In this document: one piece after another, positions 25,386-35,206 of the stretch
Layout of the letters: every line of letters starts with the position of its first letter
Numbering within the stretch: position 1 is the stretch's first letter
Source: an uncultured Clostridia bacterium
GTDB taxonomy: Bacteria > Bacillota > Clostridia > Christensenellales > UBA1242
DNA: 64,000 nucleotides
Direction: 5' to 3'
Assembly (NCBI GenBank): GCA_934746715.1
Contig: CAKVFI010000002.1
Span: 1-64,000, forward strand
Made by a program: the position numbers and the translations under genes
Notes under the pieces: model-generated
Told to the model about the DNA's origin: nothing
The model's database searches: none
What the model saw: only the letters and a program-made list of their open reading frames with translations

Positions 25386-26573
25386 TTATTTGATTATATC
25401 TTTAAAATAATCCCAAACTGAAGCTTCGCTGATTGTTTCATTGGAAACGAGGTTAATAGTGTCCACCACCACGCCATCAACAACAATTTCCACATTGCCA
25501 ACAACATCGCCTTGATTTACACTTTTAAGTGAGTTTGGCAAATTGAAGTTGAGCAAATAATTTGGTTGCTCGCCTTTGTTGGTTACGATTGTGTATTCCC
25601 TTTCTGCCGACAGAGTGCAGTTTTGATTTTTGCCTTTGATGGCAATTTGTTTTTGCGCCAAATCGCTGTTGCTGAAAATTGTTTTGCTTTCAAAATTGTT
25701 AAAACCATAATTCAACAAATCGCTTGCAATTTTAAATCTGTTTGGGCTTGTGTCTGCCCCCAACACGCAAGAAACAAGCTCCATATCCCCACGCTTTGCG
25801 CCTACTGACAAGCAATATTTTGCCTCATTTGTTGAGCCAGTTTTGCCACCCAAACAGCCCTCGTAAAAACGAGATAATTTGTTTGTGTTTGTCATTTGTG
25901 TGGTGCGCCCACTTGGGTGAACAAACTCTTCATTCCAAATTGAAGAATATGTGTGATAAATTTCATAATCCAACACATGAGTTAACAAAATTGCTTGGTC
26001 ATAAGCGCTGGAATATGCTTGTGGTGCTGGAAGCCCTGTGCAATTAACATAGTTTGTGTCTGCCATGTTCAACCGCTTTGCTTTGTTGTTCATCTCCTTA
26101 ACAAAATTGGATTCGCTGCCCGCAATGAACTCGGCAAGTGCCACGCTGCTGTCGTTTGCGCTGCACACAATAACCGATTTAAGCAACTCGCCAAGTTTGT
26201 AATCGGTGTTTGCGTCCAAAAAAATTTGACTGCCGCCCATTCCGCTTGCATTTTCGCTTACGGTTACATTGTCTTCCAAACTAATGTTGTGATTTTCCAA
26301 ATTTTCCAAAGTTAGCAACACTGTCATAAGTTTGGTTACACTTGCAATTGGATATTTTTGATGCGCACTATGCTCTGCCAAAACCTTTTTGCTGTGTTTT
26401 TCAATCAACACGCAAGACCTGCAATTTTCTTCCCCTGGCGTTGTGTTTAAAACTGCAGATATTGTTGTGGCAACATTGCTTGCAAAAACTGAATTTAATG
26501 GCTTGATTGTGGCAACAGAAGTTAACACTCCCAAAGCCAAAACGGAACTGATGATTTTTGTTTTTAATTTCAT
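25386..26573 (-). CDS. dacA: D-alanyl-D-alanine carboxypeptidase (PBP5 type, family S11)
   Basis: 395 residues, exported. Signal peptide (1-31), then the serine hydrolase motifs in order: SVTKLM (SxxK) near residue 78, SANDSS (SxN) near 140, KTGST (KTG) near 245. A C-terminal beta domain (about 300-395) follows. These enzymes trim the terminal D-Ala of peptidoglycan stem peptides. The usual C-terminal amphipathic anchor is weak. AGGGG precedes the ATG. Downstream of lepB on the same strand. Confidence 0.95.
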   Translation of the reverse strand: MKLKTKIISSVLALGVLTSVATIKPLNSVFASNVATTISAVLNTTPGEENCRSCVLIEKHSKKVLAEHSAHQKYPIASVTKLMTVLLTLENLENHNISLEDNVTVSENASGMGGSQIFLDANTDYKLGELLKSVIVCSANDSSVALAEFIAGSESNFVKEMNNKAKRLNMADTNYVNCTGLPAPQAYSSAYDQAILLTHVLDYEIYHTYSSIWNEEFVHPSGRTTQMTNTNKLSRFYEGCLGGKTGSTNEAKYCLSVGAKRGDMELVSCVLGADTSPNRFKIASDLLNYGFNNFESKTIFSNSDLAQKQIAIKGKNQNCTLSAEREYTIVTNKGEQPNYLLNFNLPNSLKSVNQGDVVGNVEIVVDGVVVDTINLVSNETISEASVWDYFKDIIK

Positions 26574-26699
26574 ATTTCCCCTACCTTTTTGGTAGTTTTT
26601 GCACTTAAAAAAAATTTATACAAACCGATTTGTATAAATCTTTGCAAAAATAGAGATTTTTAATTTTTGTTTTTTGTTTATATTCAAAACTAAATATAA

Positions 26700-27413
26700 T
26701 TAAACTTTAAAAAGAATTTGAACAATGATTTTGCAAACTTCAAAAACTTTGTTGCTTTTAGCGTCGATTATCCAATCAACAGTGCCCACAATGTCTGCTT
26801 TTTTAACTGGGCCAAATGTCATGCAATCAACCATTGCATCTGACCAATTATCCCCAACCAAAAAATATTCATCATCATTAAGAACAATGCAAGGCTTGCC
26901 ATCAAACTCGCCAATGTTGGCGGAGTGGTTAATGTTATTTCCATCAAAAGTTGTTGTGTTGTTGATAAATGCCAAATATTTGCGTTGATAATAATTTCTA
27001 ACACTCAAATTAAGATTGTTAGCATCATCGTACTTTTGTTTGGAGTAAACAAGTTTGCCATTAACTTTTAATTCGTAAGTGTTGCCAGTGTCTTCAATTT
27101 GCACACAATCGCCCGGCAAGGCAACCAACCTTTTGATTATGCTGCCTGCTTTCCACCAATCAACATCAGCAACCACAATTGTGTTTTGCTTTAATGGTTC
27201 ACGCGTGTTGATGTAAACAACATCTCCGTCCACATTTGGACTTTTCACATTTTGGTTGATTGTTGGAAGCATGCTGTAACCACGCACTCTTGTTTTGACA
27301 TAACTCAAATTGAAAGTTAAAAAACAAATTGAAAACAGAAAAAGAAAAACACACAACAGCGTTGCTATTGCTGAAACAATGTTGATGAGTATTGTTTTTC
27401 TTTTATTTTGCAT
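26700..27413 (-). CDS. lepB: Signal peptidase I
   Basis: 237 residues. N-terminal membrane anchor (about 10-35), then the catalytic serine in GYSMLPTI near residue 47 and the general-base lysine in KRLVALPGD near 95; the NYYxxNxDD-type box is present as GDNWSDAMVDC near 195. A second hydrophobic C-terminal segment is possible. Cleaves signal peptides at the outer face of the membrane. Leaderless start. Confidence 0.92.
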   Translation of the reverse strand: MQNKRKTILINIVSAIATLLCVFLFLFSICFLTFNLSYVKTRVRGYSMLPTINQNVKSPNVDGDVVYINTREPLKQNTIVVADVDWWKAGSIIKRLVALPGDCVQIEDTGNTYELKVNGKLVYSKQKYDDANNLNLSVRNYYQRKYLAFINNTTTFDGNNINHSANIGEFDGKPCIVLNDDEYFLVGDNWSDAMVDCMTFGPVKKADIVGTVDWIIDAKSNKVFEVCKIIVQILFKV

Positions 27414-27447
27414 AAATTTATTATACCAAAAACAATTTTAAAAACAA
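27413..27447 (-). promoter_or_regulatory. Leaderless-type promoter of lepB
   Basis: TTGTTT (27447-27442), 16-base spacer, TATAAT (27425-27420), six bases, ATG at 27413. No ribosome site. Confidence 0.65.
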
Positions 27448-27572
27448 ATTATTAAGCGTTTATTTGACAAAATTAGTTATATGATATAATCTAGAAATGA
27501 AGATAAAAACAACAGCAAAACGCAAAGAAAGTTAAGCACAAAAATGTTTTGCTTGGTTAAAAGGAGAAATTT

Positions 27573-28487
27573 ATGCCTTCAGGTTCACATTCTAACGGCG
27601 GTGGTGGAAGCCACTTTGGTGGAGGTTCATCAGGCGGCAGCCATTTTGGTGGTTTTAATTCTGGTTCATCTAGGAATATAAACATGGCACCACGTGTTTA
27701 TGTATTTGGTGGCAGAAGATATGTTGTTTCTGGCACACGCAGAACAGGTATTTACGCACTCAATTTTGTAATTTTGTTTATGGTGTTTGTTGTGTTTGCA
27801 GGGGCTCTTATGTTGAGTGGAGGGAACAAATCAATCAAAACAATTAAAGCCGATTACAACAGATATCAACAAATGATAACTTACGCCAACCAAAACAGCG
27901 AATACAAAATTAATGGCGTTATTACTGACCAATTTAAAAATGATGATTGCGACAAATATTACATAACTTACGCTTTTCCTATCAGTTATATAGACGATGA
28001 AACTGCCTTGCTTGAAAAATACCGCCAAGATGTGAGCAACGGAGATTTTGAAGATGACTGGGTGCAAGGTTATAGTTTTTCTGTTTATAGTTTAGATGAA
28101 GTTAGCGCAACAAAATTTCAAAAAGGGCAACTTGTTGAACTTGCAATCAACAACAAAAAATCAGAGATTGACAGTTCAACCGATTCAATCCCAACCGATT
28201 ACCTTAACATGCCATTAAGCCAAGATGGTGAATATAATGTTGCAAAACGAAACACTGTTGTTGGCCCTATCATGATTTGTGTTGCTGCCCTTGTGATTGT
28301 TGGTTGTGTCGCTGGGCAAATTGCAGTTATCAAAACTTCCAAGCAAGAAGAGGCTGAAACCGAAACAACACAAACTTCCAGTGAAGTCAGCACACCACAA
28401 GCAAAAATTAACAAATGTGCATATTGTGGGGCTGTGCTTAAAGATGGCGAAACAAAATGCCCTAACTGTGGCGGCAGCCAACTTTAA
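27573..28487 (+). CDS. Membrane protein with Gly/Ser-rich N-terminus and C-terminal zinc ribbon
   Basis: 304 residues. Residues 1-35 are a glycine/serine/histidine low-complexity stretch. One membrane span (about 61-85), a polar domain of ~140 residues (DYNRYQQMITYANQNSEYK...), a second span (about 225-247), a T/E/S-rich linker, then a four-cysteine zinc ribbon CAYCGAVLKDGETKCPNCG. Both tails would be cytoplasmic. AAAGGAG precedes the ATG. Function not known; zinc-ribbon membrane proteins of this type are common in Clostridia. Confidence 0.82.
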   Translation: MPSGSHSNGGGGSHFGGGSSGGSHFGGFNSGSSRNINMAPRVYVFGGRRYVVSGTRRTGIYALNFVILFMVFVVFAGALMLSGGNKSIKTIKADYNRYQQMITYANQNSEYKINGVITDQFKNDDCDKYYITYAFPISYIDDETALLEKYRQDVSNGDFEDDWVQGYSFSVYSLDEVSATKFQKGQLVELAINNKKSEIDSSTDSIPTDYLNMPLSQDGEYNVAKRNTVVGPIMICVAALVIVGCVAGQIAVIKTSKQEEAETETTQTSSEVSTPQAKINKCAYCGAVLKDGETKCPNCGGSQL

Positions 28488-28905
28488 AAAATTTTAAAAA
28501 AATTGTTAAATAAATAATTTAAAAAATTAAATTAAAATCAATAAAATTAATAAAAATAATGCAAAAAATACAATATTTTATTAATTTTTGAAATAAAAAA
28601 TTAATTTTTTTAAAAATAAATTAATTCAAGGTATATTTTTATTCAATATTAAAAAACACTTTAAAATACTATTTTTAAGGTGTTTTTTGTTGTTATAATA
28701 TATTAATTAATTTTTTACATAATCATTATTTTTTAAAAAATAATAAAGTTAAACAATAAAAACATTGAAAAATTTTATCAACAAAATTTTTAATTTTTCC
28801 ATTTACATTTTAATTTTGTTATGATATTATATTGCTGCATCAACCCACGGTAAATTTTATTTAATTTAATAAGCCGATGGTAATTTTTTTAAGGGAGGTG
28901 ATTTT
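28488..28905. other. Very AT-rich intergenic stretch
   Basis: About 420 bases, close to 90% A+T in places, without reading frames. Contains one terminator (28651-28687) and, at 28825-28905, the likely promoter and leader of the ABC transporter, in which CCACGGTAA and CCGATGGTAA form an imperfect direct repeat before the ribosome site. Confidence 0.6.
28651..28687 (+). terminator. Long A/T-flanked hairpin terminator
   Basis: AAAAACACTTTAAAA-TACTA-TTTTTAAGGTGTTTTT, a 16-pair stem, about 165 bases after the zinc-ribbon gene. Confidence 0.7.
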
Positions 28906-30855
28906 ATGAAAAAATCCAGCAAAGATTTAAAAGTTAAATCACACCAAGATTTAACAAAAACTTCAAAACAAGATTTGCCAAAACAAAAAGTTAAAAGCAA
29001 GTCAGCAGCCATTGTTTTGAATGAACACGATGAAGCTCCGCAAACAAAAAAATTCAGCATAAAGCCTTATTTAAAGCAACACAAGTGGGGAGTTTTTGGT
29101 TATGTTATGTTTACGTTGATTGACATACTTGTAACAATCCCATTTGCAATATTGCCAGCGGAAACGCTTGTTGCGGTAACCGAAGCAAATTACACTCTTG
29201 CCTTGACTTATGTTGCTATTATGGGTGGGCTTTATTGTTGGATAACAATTTCCAATTACTTTTGGCCAAAGCTGATGACCAAACTTTCAACAGAAATCAC
29301 TATGTCAATGAGTTTGGATATTGCAGAACAAGCATTTAAAATTTCTTCAAGTGCTTACGCAAATCATCAAACAAGCAACTTCTTGCAACGCATACGCTCC
29401 GACCCAGACACAATTTTTAACAGATTAACTGGCATTGTTGAAAATATTGGTCAATTGATTAATGTGGTTGTAGTAATAGTTTATATGTTAACCATAAATG
29501 CGTGGACATCTTTGATTTTGGTTGTTTACTTAATTGCCATGATGACAATCACTTATTTCCGCAAAAAGGCAAGGATAAAAAACCAACGCAAAGTTTACAA
29601 AGCAAATGAAACTGTTTCCAGCTTGCTCAACGAAGTTGTTAGAAGTGAGCGCGACATAAAATCTCTTAACCTAGAAACAAAGCTTAAAGACATAACAAAA
29701 TCAAACTTTGACGAATTTAAAGATGTTACATTAAAAGCACAAAACAACAATCTTAAATATCGCCTTTTTGATTGGATAACCTTTACAATTTTCTTTGTAA
29801 CAATAATGTCTGCTGGTATTATCTTGCTTGATAAAGGATTTTTAACACTTGCAACATTCTTAATTATCTACAATAATAGATACAAAATGGACAATTTTTC
29901 CAACCTTGTTGCCAACATCATCAACAATTACGCCGATATAAAAGTTTCATATGAACGCATTAATGAGTTGTACGCTGATGATGACTACGCCCTTGAAAAA
30001 TTTGGAACTGTTCACCGCAAAAATTTGGGCAGTGATATTGAATTTAAAAATGTTAGCTTTGCTTACACTGAATATAAAGTTTTTTCTCAAGATGAAATTG
30101 AAGCCAAACGTAAGTACAACAAAAAGCATAAAATAAAAGGAAAAGTGCCAAAGCGTGAAATAATTGGCAAAAAGCAAGTTTTTGAAGATTTGTCATTTAA
30201 AATTGAACCAAATACAACAGTTGCTTTTGTTGGTAAATCTGGTTGCGGCAAATCAACGGTGCTTAACTTAATTTCCAAAATCTACACTGTGGACAGTGGC
30301 AAAGTTTTAATTGGTGGCATCGACATCAACAAACTGGATAAATCAACATTGCGCTCATCAATTTCACTTGTTAACCAATTCCCTTACATATTTGACATGA
30401 CAATTAAGGAAAACTTGTTGCTTGCAAAACCAGACGCGACTGATGAAGAAATTGCGCAAGTTATTAAAGATGCTGCTTTGGAAGAATTTATTGCCGGGTT
30501 AACCTCTGGACTTAACACAAAAGTTGGCGAAAGCGGAATGAAACTTTCTGGCGGACAAAAACAGCGTCTGGCAATTGCTCGTGCATTGCTTAAAAAATCA
30601 AATGTGATAATTTTGGATGAAAGCACCAGTAGTTTGGACAATCTTGCACAAAACACAATCAAAGAAAGTATCGACCGCATAAAAGGCAAAAGTACAATTA
30701 TTATTGTTGCTCACAGACTTTCTACAATCAAAAATGTTGACAAAATTTTCTTTATGGAAAACGGAAAGATTGTTGACACTGGCACATTTGCGGAACTTAA
30801 CAAAAACAACAAAGCATTCAAAAAAATGTACAACGCAGAGAGTGTTGACCAATAG
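28906..30855 (+). CDS. ABC exporter, fused membrane and ATPase domains
   Basis: 649 residues. A basic, lysine-rich tail (1-55) precedes a six-span transmembrane domain (about 60-350) and the ATPase domain: Walker A VGKSGCGKST near 440, Q-loop NQFPYIF, signature LSGGQKQR near 545, Walker B VIILDEST and switch histidine VAHRLS. A highly basic insert (about residues 385-425, KRKYNKKHKIKGKVPKR) sits between the first ATPase strand and the strand before Walker A, where most exporters have a short loop. Works as a homodimer; substrate unknown. Strong AAGGGAGG. Confidence 0.93.
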   Translation: MKKSSKDLKVKSHQDLTKTSKQDLPKQKVKSKSAAIVLNEHDEAPQTKKFSIKPYLKQHKWGVFGYVMFTLIDILVTIPFAILPAETLVAVTEANYTLALTYVAIMGGLYCWITISNYFWPKLMTKLSTEITMSMSLDIAEQAFKISSSAYANHQTSNFLQRIRSDPDTIFNRLTGIVENIGQLINVVVVIVYMLTINAWTSLILVVYLIAMMTITYFRKKARIKNQRKVYKANETVSSLLNEVVRSERDIKSLNLETKLKDITKSNFDEFKDVTLKAQNNNLKYRLFDWITFTIFFVTIMSAGIILLDKGFLTLATFLIIYNNRYKMDNFSNLVANIINNYADIKVSYERINELYADDDYALEKFGTVHRKNLGSDIEFKNVSFAYTEYKVFSQDEIEAKRKYNKKHKIKGKVPKREIIGKKQVFEDLSFKIEPNTTVAFVGKSGCGKSTVLNLISKIYTVDSGKVLIGGIDINKLDKSTLRSSISLVNQFPYIFDMTIKENLLLAKPDATDEEIAQVIKDAALEEFIAGLTSGLNTKVGESGMKLSGGQKQRLAIARALLKKSNVIILDESTSSLDNLAQNTIKESIDRIKGKSTIIIVAHRLSTIKNVDKIFFMENGKIVDTGTFAELNKNNKAFKKMYNAESVDQ

Positions 30856-30881
30856 TTTGATTTTATTTGACTTGTTGCAAC

Positions 30882-30913
30882 AAAAAATCACCATTTATTT
30901 GGTGATTTTTTAT
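30882..30913. terminator. Bidirectional terminator between ABC exporter and alaS
   Basis: AAAAATCACC-ATTTATTT-GGTGATTTTTT between converging genes. Confidence 0.88.
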
Positions 30914-30935
30914 TAACGAATAACATAAACTTAAT

Positions 30936-32756
30936 TTATTTGTTGTTGATGGTTGCTTTGATTCTGCGCACGCCAGCAGAAACTGCTTCTTGCTTGGCAA
31001 TTTTAAAGTTAACAAGTTCACTTGTGTTTTTGGCGTGTGGGCCACCACAGATTTGGAAGTCAACATCGCCAATGCGATAAATTGAAACTATTTCATCATC
31101 ACCCGCTTTGTGCACACCATAAGCACCTTGTGCAATTGCTTGTTTGTTTGGCATTTCAACACGTTCAACTGGGATTGCCTTGTTGATTGCGGAGTTAACA
31201 AAATCTTCAATTTCCTTAACTTCTTCGTCGGTCAATTTGCGGTCAAAATTAAAGTCAAAACGCAAGCGTTCGCTTGTGATGTTGCTGCCTTTTTGCTCAA
31301 TTTGATTGCCAAATTTGTGCCTTAATGCCGCCAAAAGCAAATGGCAAGCGGTGTGCAAACGGGTTGTCCAAACGCTGTCGTCTGCCAAGCCACCTTTAAA
31401 CACACCTGCGTTGGTTGTGCGTGCAAGTTCCTGATGTTCGCGGAATGCTGCGTTAAAGCCTTCCACATCAACATCAAGCCCGCGCTCTTTTGCCATTTCA
31501 ACAGTAAGTTCAATAGGAAAGCCAAAAGTATCATACAAACGGAAAGCGGATTTGCCGTTGATTTGTGTTTCTGGTTTGAAATCTGGTTTGCCAGCCATAA
31601 ATTGATTTTTGCGCTCGATACCATTAACAACTTTTTCAAATTCCTTGTTGCCAAGTTCAAGAGTTTTCAAAAACTTTTCTTCTTCCTTGTTGAGTTCGTC
31701 CTTAACTTTGTTGCGATTTGCGTCCAATTCTGGATAATCAATTTTAAAGTAATCAATATAAATATCTGCAATTTCACCAAGATGACCAGCTTCAATGCCA
31801 AGCTCTTTCATGTGCCTAATTGCACGGCGGATAAGGCGACGCAAAACATAACCTTGCCCAATGTTGCTTGGCACAATGCCTTTTTCGTCCCCCAACATAA
31901 TAGTTGAAGTGCGCACATGGTCGGCAACAATCCTAAATGATGGTTTAAATTTGTCATCAGCGTAACTTTTGCCACTCAAACCTTCAAGCAACTTGATTGT
32001 TGGTTGAAAAATTTCTGTGTCAAACACACTTTTCACGCCATTAAGCACGCAAAGAGAACGCTCCAAACCCATGCCTGTGTCCACATTTTTTTGTTTTAAT
32101 GGTTCAACAGTTTTGTCTGCATTGGCTTTGTATTCCATAAACACATCATTCCAAATTTCCAAAAACTTGCCGCAATCGCAACTTGGGTTACATTCTGGAG
32201 AACATTTTGGTTTGCCTGTGTCGATAAACATTTCAGTATCCGCACCGCAAGGGCCAACACCACTGCCCAAAATCCACCAGTTGTCTGGCAAAAAGTAAAT
32301 ATTTTCTTTGGCAATGCCTGCTTTTTGCCACAATGAAGCGGTTAAATCGTCGCGTGGAACAAGGTCGTTGCCAGCAAATGTAGTTACTGCAAGTTTGTTT
32401 TTATTTAGCCCCAAAAATTTAGGACTTGTTAAAAATTCATAACTCCAGCCAACCATTTCTTGCTTGAAATAATCGCCCAAGCTCCAGTTGCCCAACATTT
32501 CAAAAAATGTTAAATGGGAGTTATCTCCCACTTCATCAATGTCGCCTGTTCTAATACATTTTTGCACATCGCAAAGACGTTTGCCCTTTGGGTGTGGTTG
32601 ACCAAGCAAATATGGCACAAGTGGGTGCATACCTGCGGTTGTAAAAAGCACTGTTGGGTCGTTTTCTGGAATAACGCTGGCACTTGGGATAATAACATGC
32701 CCCTTTTCAGTGTAAAATTTCATCCATTTGTCAATTAATTCTCTTCTAGTAAACAT
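30936..32756 (-). CDS. alaS: Alanyl-tRNA synthetase, short form lacking the C-Ala domain
   Basis: 606 residues against about 870 in most bacteria. The class II catalytic core is complete (FTTAGMHPLVPYLLG near 38, GTGMGLER-like DTGMGLERSL near 225), followed by the tRNA-binding helical domain and the editing domain with its zinc ligands HTACH near 470 and CGGPH near 573. It then ends: the C-terminal oligomerisation/tRNA-elbow domain is absent, with a normal stop and terminator, so this is not a truncation by frameshift. AAGGAAG precedes the ATG. tmk lies upstream on the same strand. Confidence 0.95.
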   Translation of the reverse strand: MFTRRELIDKWMKFYTEKGHVIIPSASVIPENDPTVLFTTAGMHPLVPYLLGQPHPKGKRLCDVQKCIRTGDIDEVGDNSHLTFFEMLGNWSLGDYFKQEMVGWSYEFLTSPKFLGLNKNKLAVTTFAGNDLVPRDDLTASLWQKAGIAKENIYFLPDNWWILGSGVGPCGADTEMFIDTGKPKCSPECNPSCDCGKFLEIWNDVFMEYKANADKTVEPLKQKNVDTGMGLERSLCVLNGVKSVFDTEIFQPTIKLLEGLSGKSYADDKFKPSFRIVADHVRTSTIMLGDEKGIVPSNIGQGYVLRRLIRRAIRHMKELGIEAGHLGEIADIYIDYFKIDYPELDANRNKVKDELNKEEEKFLKTLELGNKEFEKVVNGIERKNQFMAGKPDFKPETQINGKSAFRLYDTFGFPIELTVEMAKERGLDVDVEGFNAAFREHQELARTTNAGVFKGGLADDSVWTTRLHTACHLLLAALRHKFGNQIEQKGSNITSERLRFDFNFDRKLTDEEVKEIEDFVNSAINKAIPVERVEMPNKQAIAQGAYGVHKAGDDEIVSIYRIGDVDFQICGGPHAKNTSELVNFKIAKQEAVSAGVRRIKATINNK

Positions 32757-32806
32757 TTTTCTTCCTTTAATTTTTTGATTTTAGCACAAAACCAAATTTA
32801 AAACAA

Positions 32807-33454
32807 TTAAATACCTATGGCTTTCAAAATTTTGTTGTGTATTTCCTCAACTGTCAAAACTTTGTTTCCTTTGCAACAATCAATGATGTTCCAATCATAT
32901 TTTTTTGCCACATATTTTGCACAATCATAGGCGTGGTGCATATATGATTGATTGTTTTCGTGTATATCTTGCTTTTGTCCATTTTTAAGTGTTTTCCTGC
33001 CAGCGGCAAGTTTTAAACTCACATCAATTGGCATGTTTAAAAACACAACTTTGTCTGGTTTTGGCAGTTCAAGCTTATTATATTCAAAATCAAAAAGCCA
33101 GTTCAAACATTTGTCGCGTTCAGTGCTGTTTTCAATTTTGCATGCTTGGTGAATCATATTGCTTGGAGTGTACCTATCCAGTATGATGTAATCAAATTCA
33201 GCCACATTAATTTTTTTCATTGCAAACAAACGGTCAACTGCAAAAATAGAACTTGCTTGATATGCATTCAAGCAATTTGCATCTAAACCAAACTCTCCAC
33301 CCAAATACATTTGCACCAATCTGCCTGCTTCACTGCCATAGTTTGGAAAACTCATCAACTTGCACTTTTTGCCAAGGCTTGTTAAATATTCAAAAAGCCT
33401 TTTTGATTGAGTTGCTTTGCCACTGCCATCTGTGCCTTCAATAGTAATAATCAT
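32807..33454 (-). CDS. tmk: Thymidylate kinase
   Basis: 215 residues. Phosphorylates dTMP to dTDP. P-loop EGTDGSGKATQ at residue 6: alanine replaces the usual serine/threonine after the lysine, with threonine one place later, a form seen in some Clostridial enzymes. DRYTPSN near 93 supplies the substrate-binding DR(Y/x) motif and the lid follows (AAGRKTLKNGQKQDIHE). GAGGT precedes the ATG. Same strand as alaS. Confidence 0.93.
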   Translation of the reverse strand: MIITIEGTDGSGKATQSKRLFEYLTSLGKKCKLMSFPNYGSEAGRLVQMYLGGEFGLDANCLNAYQASSIFAVDRLFAMKKINVAEFDYIILDRYTPSNMIHQACKIENSTERDKCLNWLFDFEYNKLELPKPDKVVFLNMPIDVSLKLAAGRKTLKNGQKQDIHENNQSYMHHAYDCAKYVAKKYDWNIIDCCKGNKVLTVEEIHNKILKAIGI

Positions 33455-33645
33455 TTTTTACCTCACCAAAATTATATCACTCACAAAGGCAAAAATCAAC
33501 ATTTATTGGTATAGCAAAAATTAATGCTTGTTATAATATTTTGTTTGTTTTTTGCTTTAAAAACACAACAAAAACAAAAGCTTTGTCAGTTAAAAGCATC
33601 TGCTTGTTTGCTAATTATTTTGTGCACCATAAATTTGCAATTCTA

Positions 33646-33681
33646 TTGACAAAACAGCCAATAAAAGGTAAAATTAAAATA
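33646..33681 (+). promoter_or_regulatory. Leaderless-type promoter of the 33681 gene
   Basis: Consensus TTGACA (33646-33651), 17-base spacer, TAAAAT (33669-33674), six bases, ATG. No ribosome site. Confidence 0.72.
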
Positions 33682-35159
33682 TGAAAACATTTTTTAGTAA
33701 GTTTGGAAAATATTTTGCAATTGTGCTTTTGTCATTAATTGGCTTGTGCGCAGTTGGTGTTTTGTATTTGTTTTTTGTGCCAAACAGCAACATCTTTGGC
33801 ATATGCTACATTAGTTACAACAAAAATTTTGATTCTTCAACTTACAGTGTTGATGAAAATGCAATAAACAGCATAGCATTAAACACTCGCGATTACGACA
33901 TTGAAGTTAAAACCAGCCCAACATCAAGCAAAGATGTTTATGTTAGGGTTTACTCTAACTCGTTTGGTTTTGTGCTTAAAAAACACAGCCAAGTTAACAT
34001 CGACGCAAAACTTTTAACTGGTGATTTAACTTTTAATATAAGTGAGCCATATGGTGCTTGTTTTAAAAATAGGTCAAAAATCACATTATTTGTGCCAGAA
34101 AATTTTGATGTTGATTTAAAACTAAACAACAAAAACGCAACAACCAATATTGATGGCGAAAAACTTAAAATCAAAAATTTGTCCGCAACAACAAACAATG
34201 GTGAGTTTAATCTTAACCAATGTTCAATTGCAGAAAACATTTCTGTTACATTAAACCGCGGCAACTTCACTTTTGGAGAAAAGGTTGCAACAAATCGAAA
34301 CGCAGTTGAACTAAACACAAACACAGGCAACTTTTATGCTCAAAATGTAGAACTTGGCAATGTGGAAATAAAATCAAACTTCCGTGCAATGATTAAAATT
34401 AAAAAATGTGTTAGATTTAACCTTTCAAACAAATCAGCAGGCGGCAGCTTGGAAATTGGCGAAGTTGATGAATTGGTTGCTTCTTCAAGCGACACAAATA
34501 TTAGTGTAAACAAAATCAATGCTGGTGCGGTTGTAAATTTATCTACATCTGGCAAAATCAGTGTTAATGAAATTTGTGCCAACACAACAATTTCAACTCA
34601 CGATGGCGACATTTATGTTGGCAAAGTTGATGCAAACACTATTTGGCTTAAAACAACTGGCAATGGCAACATCAATTTAAACAACGCAAATGCTTCCGTT
34701 ATGGCAGACACTAAATACGGTAACATCAATGTTAAATTTGACACAAATTCAAGCAGTTATTCAACAAGCACAAATTCAAGAAAATTGCAAGCATCCACAA
34801 CAAACGGAAAAGTTTACGCAACCGATGTTGAAAATATTGATGTGAACATTTCTGGCAACGGCAGTGCAGAAATTTACATGAGCAACGTGCTGGGAGAAAA
34901 CAAAATTGAAACAAAATCTGGCAACGTTTATGTTCAATTTGCAGATGCTTCATCATTTGTTTTAAACACAAAGTCAGACAACAATGTTGCAAACATAAAC
35001 TGTCTTCAATTTACTCAAATTGGTGAGCAAAATCACATCTTTTCTGGCAACAAAACTTTTAACATTAACACCCCTAGCGAAAACGGCAATTCACTCACAA
35101 TCTTAAGTTCTTCAGGTTACCTTAAAGTTAGAGATTTCTCCACACGCGAAACTGCTTAA
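33681..35159 (+). CDS. Membrane-anchored DUF4097-like beta-repeat protein
   Basis: 492 residues. N-terminal membrane anchor (about 12-35), then a long, repetitive beta-rich extracytoplasmic region of N/S/T-rich strands in the pattern 'xGxIxVxxxxANxxIxxxxGDI', as in DUF4097/adhesin-type beta-helices (for example STHDGDIYVGKVDAN and TTTGNGNIN-like units). No catalytic signature. Likely a surface or envelope-stress-associated protein. Strong leaderless promoter; closed by a shared terminator. Confidence 0.8.
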   Translation: MKTFFSKFGKYFAIVLLSLIGLCAVGVLYLFFVPNSNIFGICYISYNKNFDSSTYSVDENAINSIALNTRDYDIEVKTSPTSSKDVYVRVYSNSFGFVLKKHSQVNIDAKLLTGDLTFNISEPYGACFKNRSKITLFVPENFDVDLKLNNKNATTNIDGEKLKIKNLSATTNNGEFNLNQCSIAENISVTLNRGNFTFGEKVATNRNAVELNTNTGNFYAQNVELGNVEIKSNFRAMIKIKKCVRFNLSNKSAGGSLEIGEVDELVASSSDTNISVNKINAGAVVNLSTSGKISVNEICANTTISTHDGDIYVGKVDANTIWLKTTGNGNINLNNANASVMADTKYGNINVKFDTNSSSYSTSTNSRKLQASTTNGKVYATDVENIDVNISGNGSAEIYMSNVLGENKIETKSGNVYVQFADASSFVLNTKSDNNVANINCLQFTQIGEQNHIFSGNKTFNINTPSENGNSLTILSSSGYLKVRDFSTRETA

Positions 35160-35173
35160 CTCAAATTAAAAAC

Positions 35174-35206
35174 AAAAAACACCAGTAATTCTGGTGCTTT
35201 TTTTTA
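35174..35206. terminator. Bidirectional terminator
   Basis: AAAACACCAG-TAATT-CTGGTGCTTTTTTT between the DUF4097-like gene and the converging nrnA. Confidence 0.9.
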
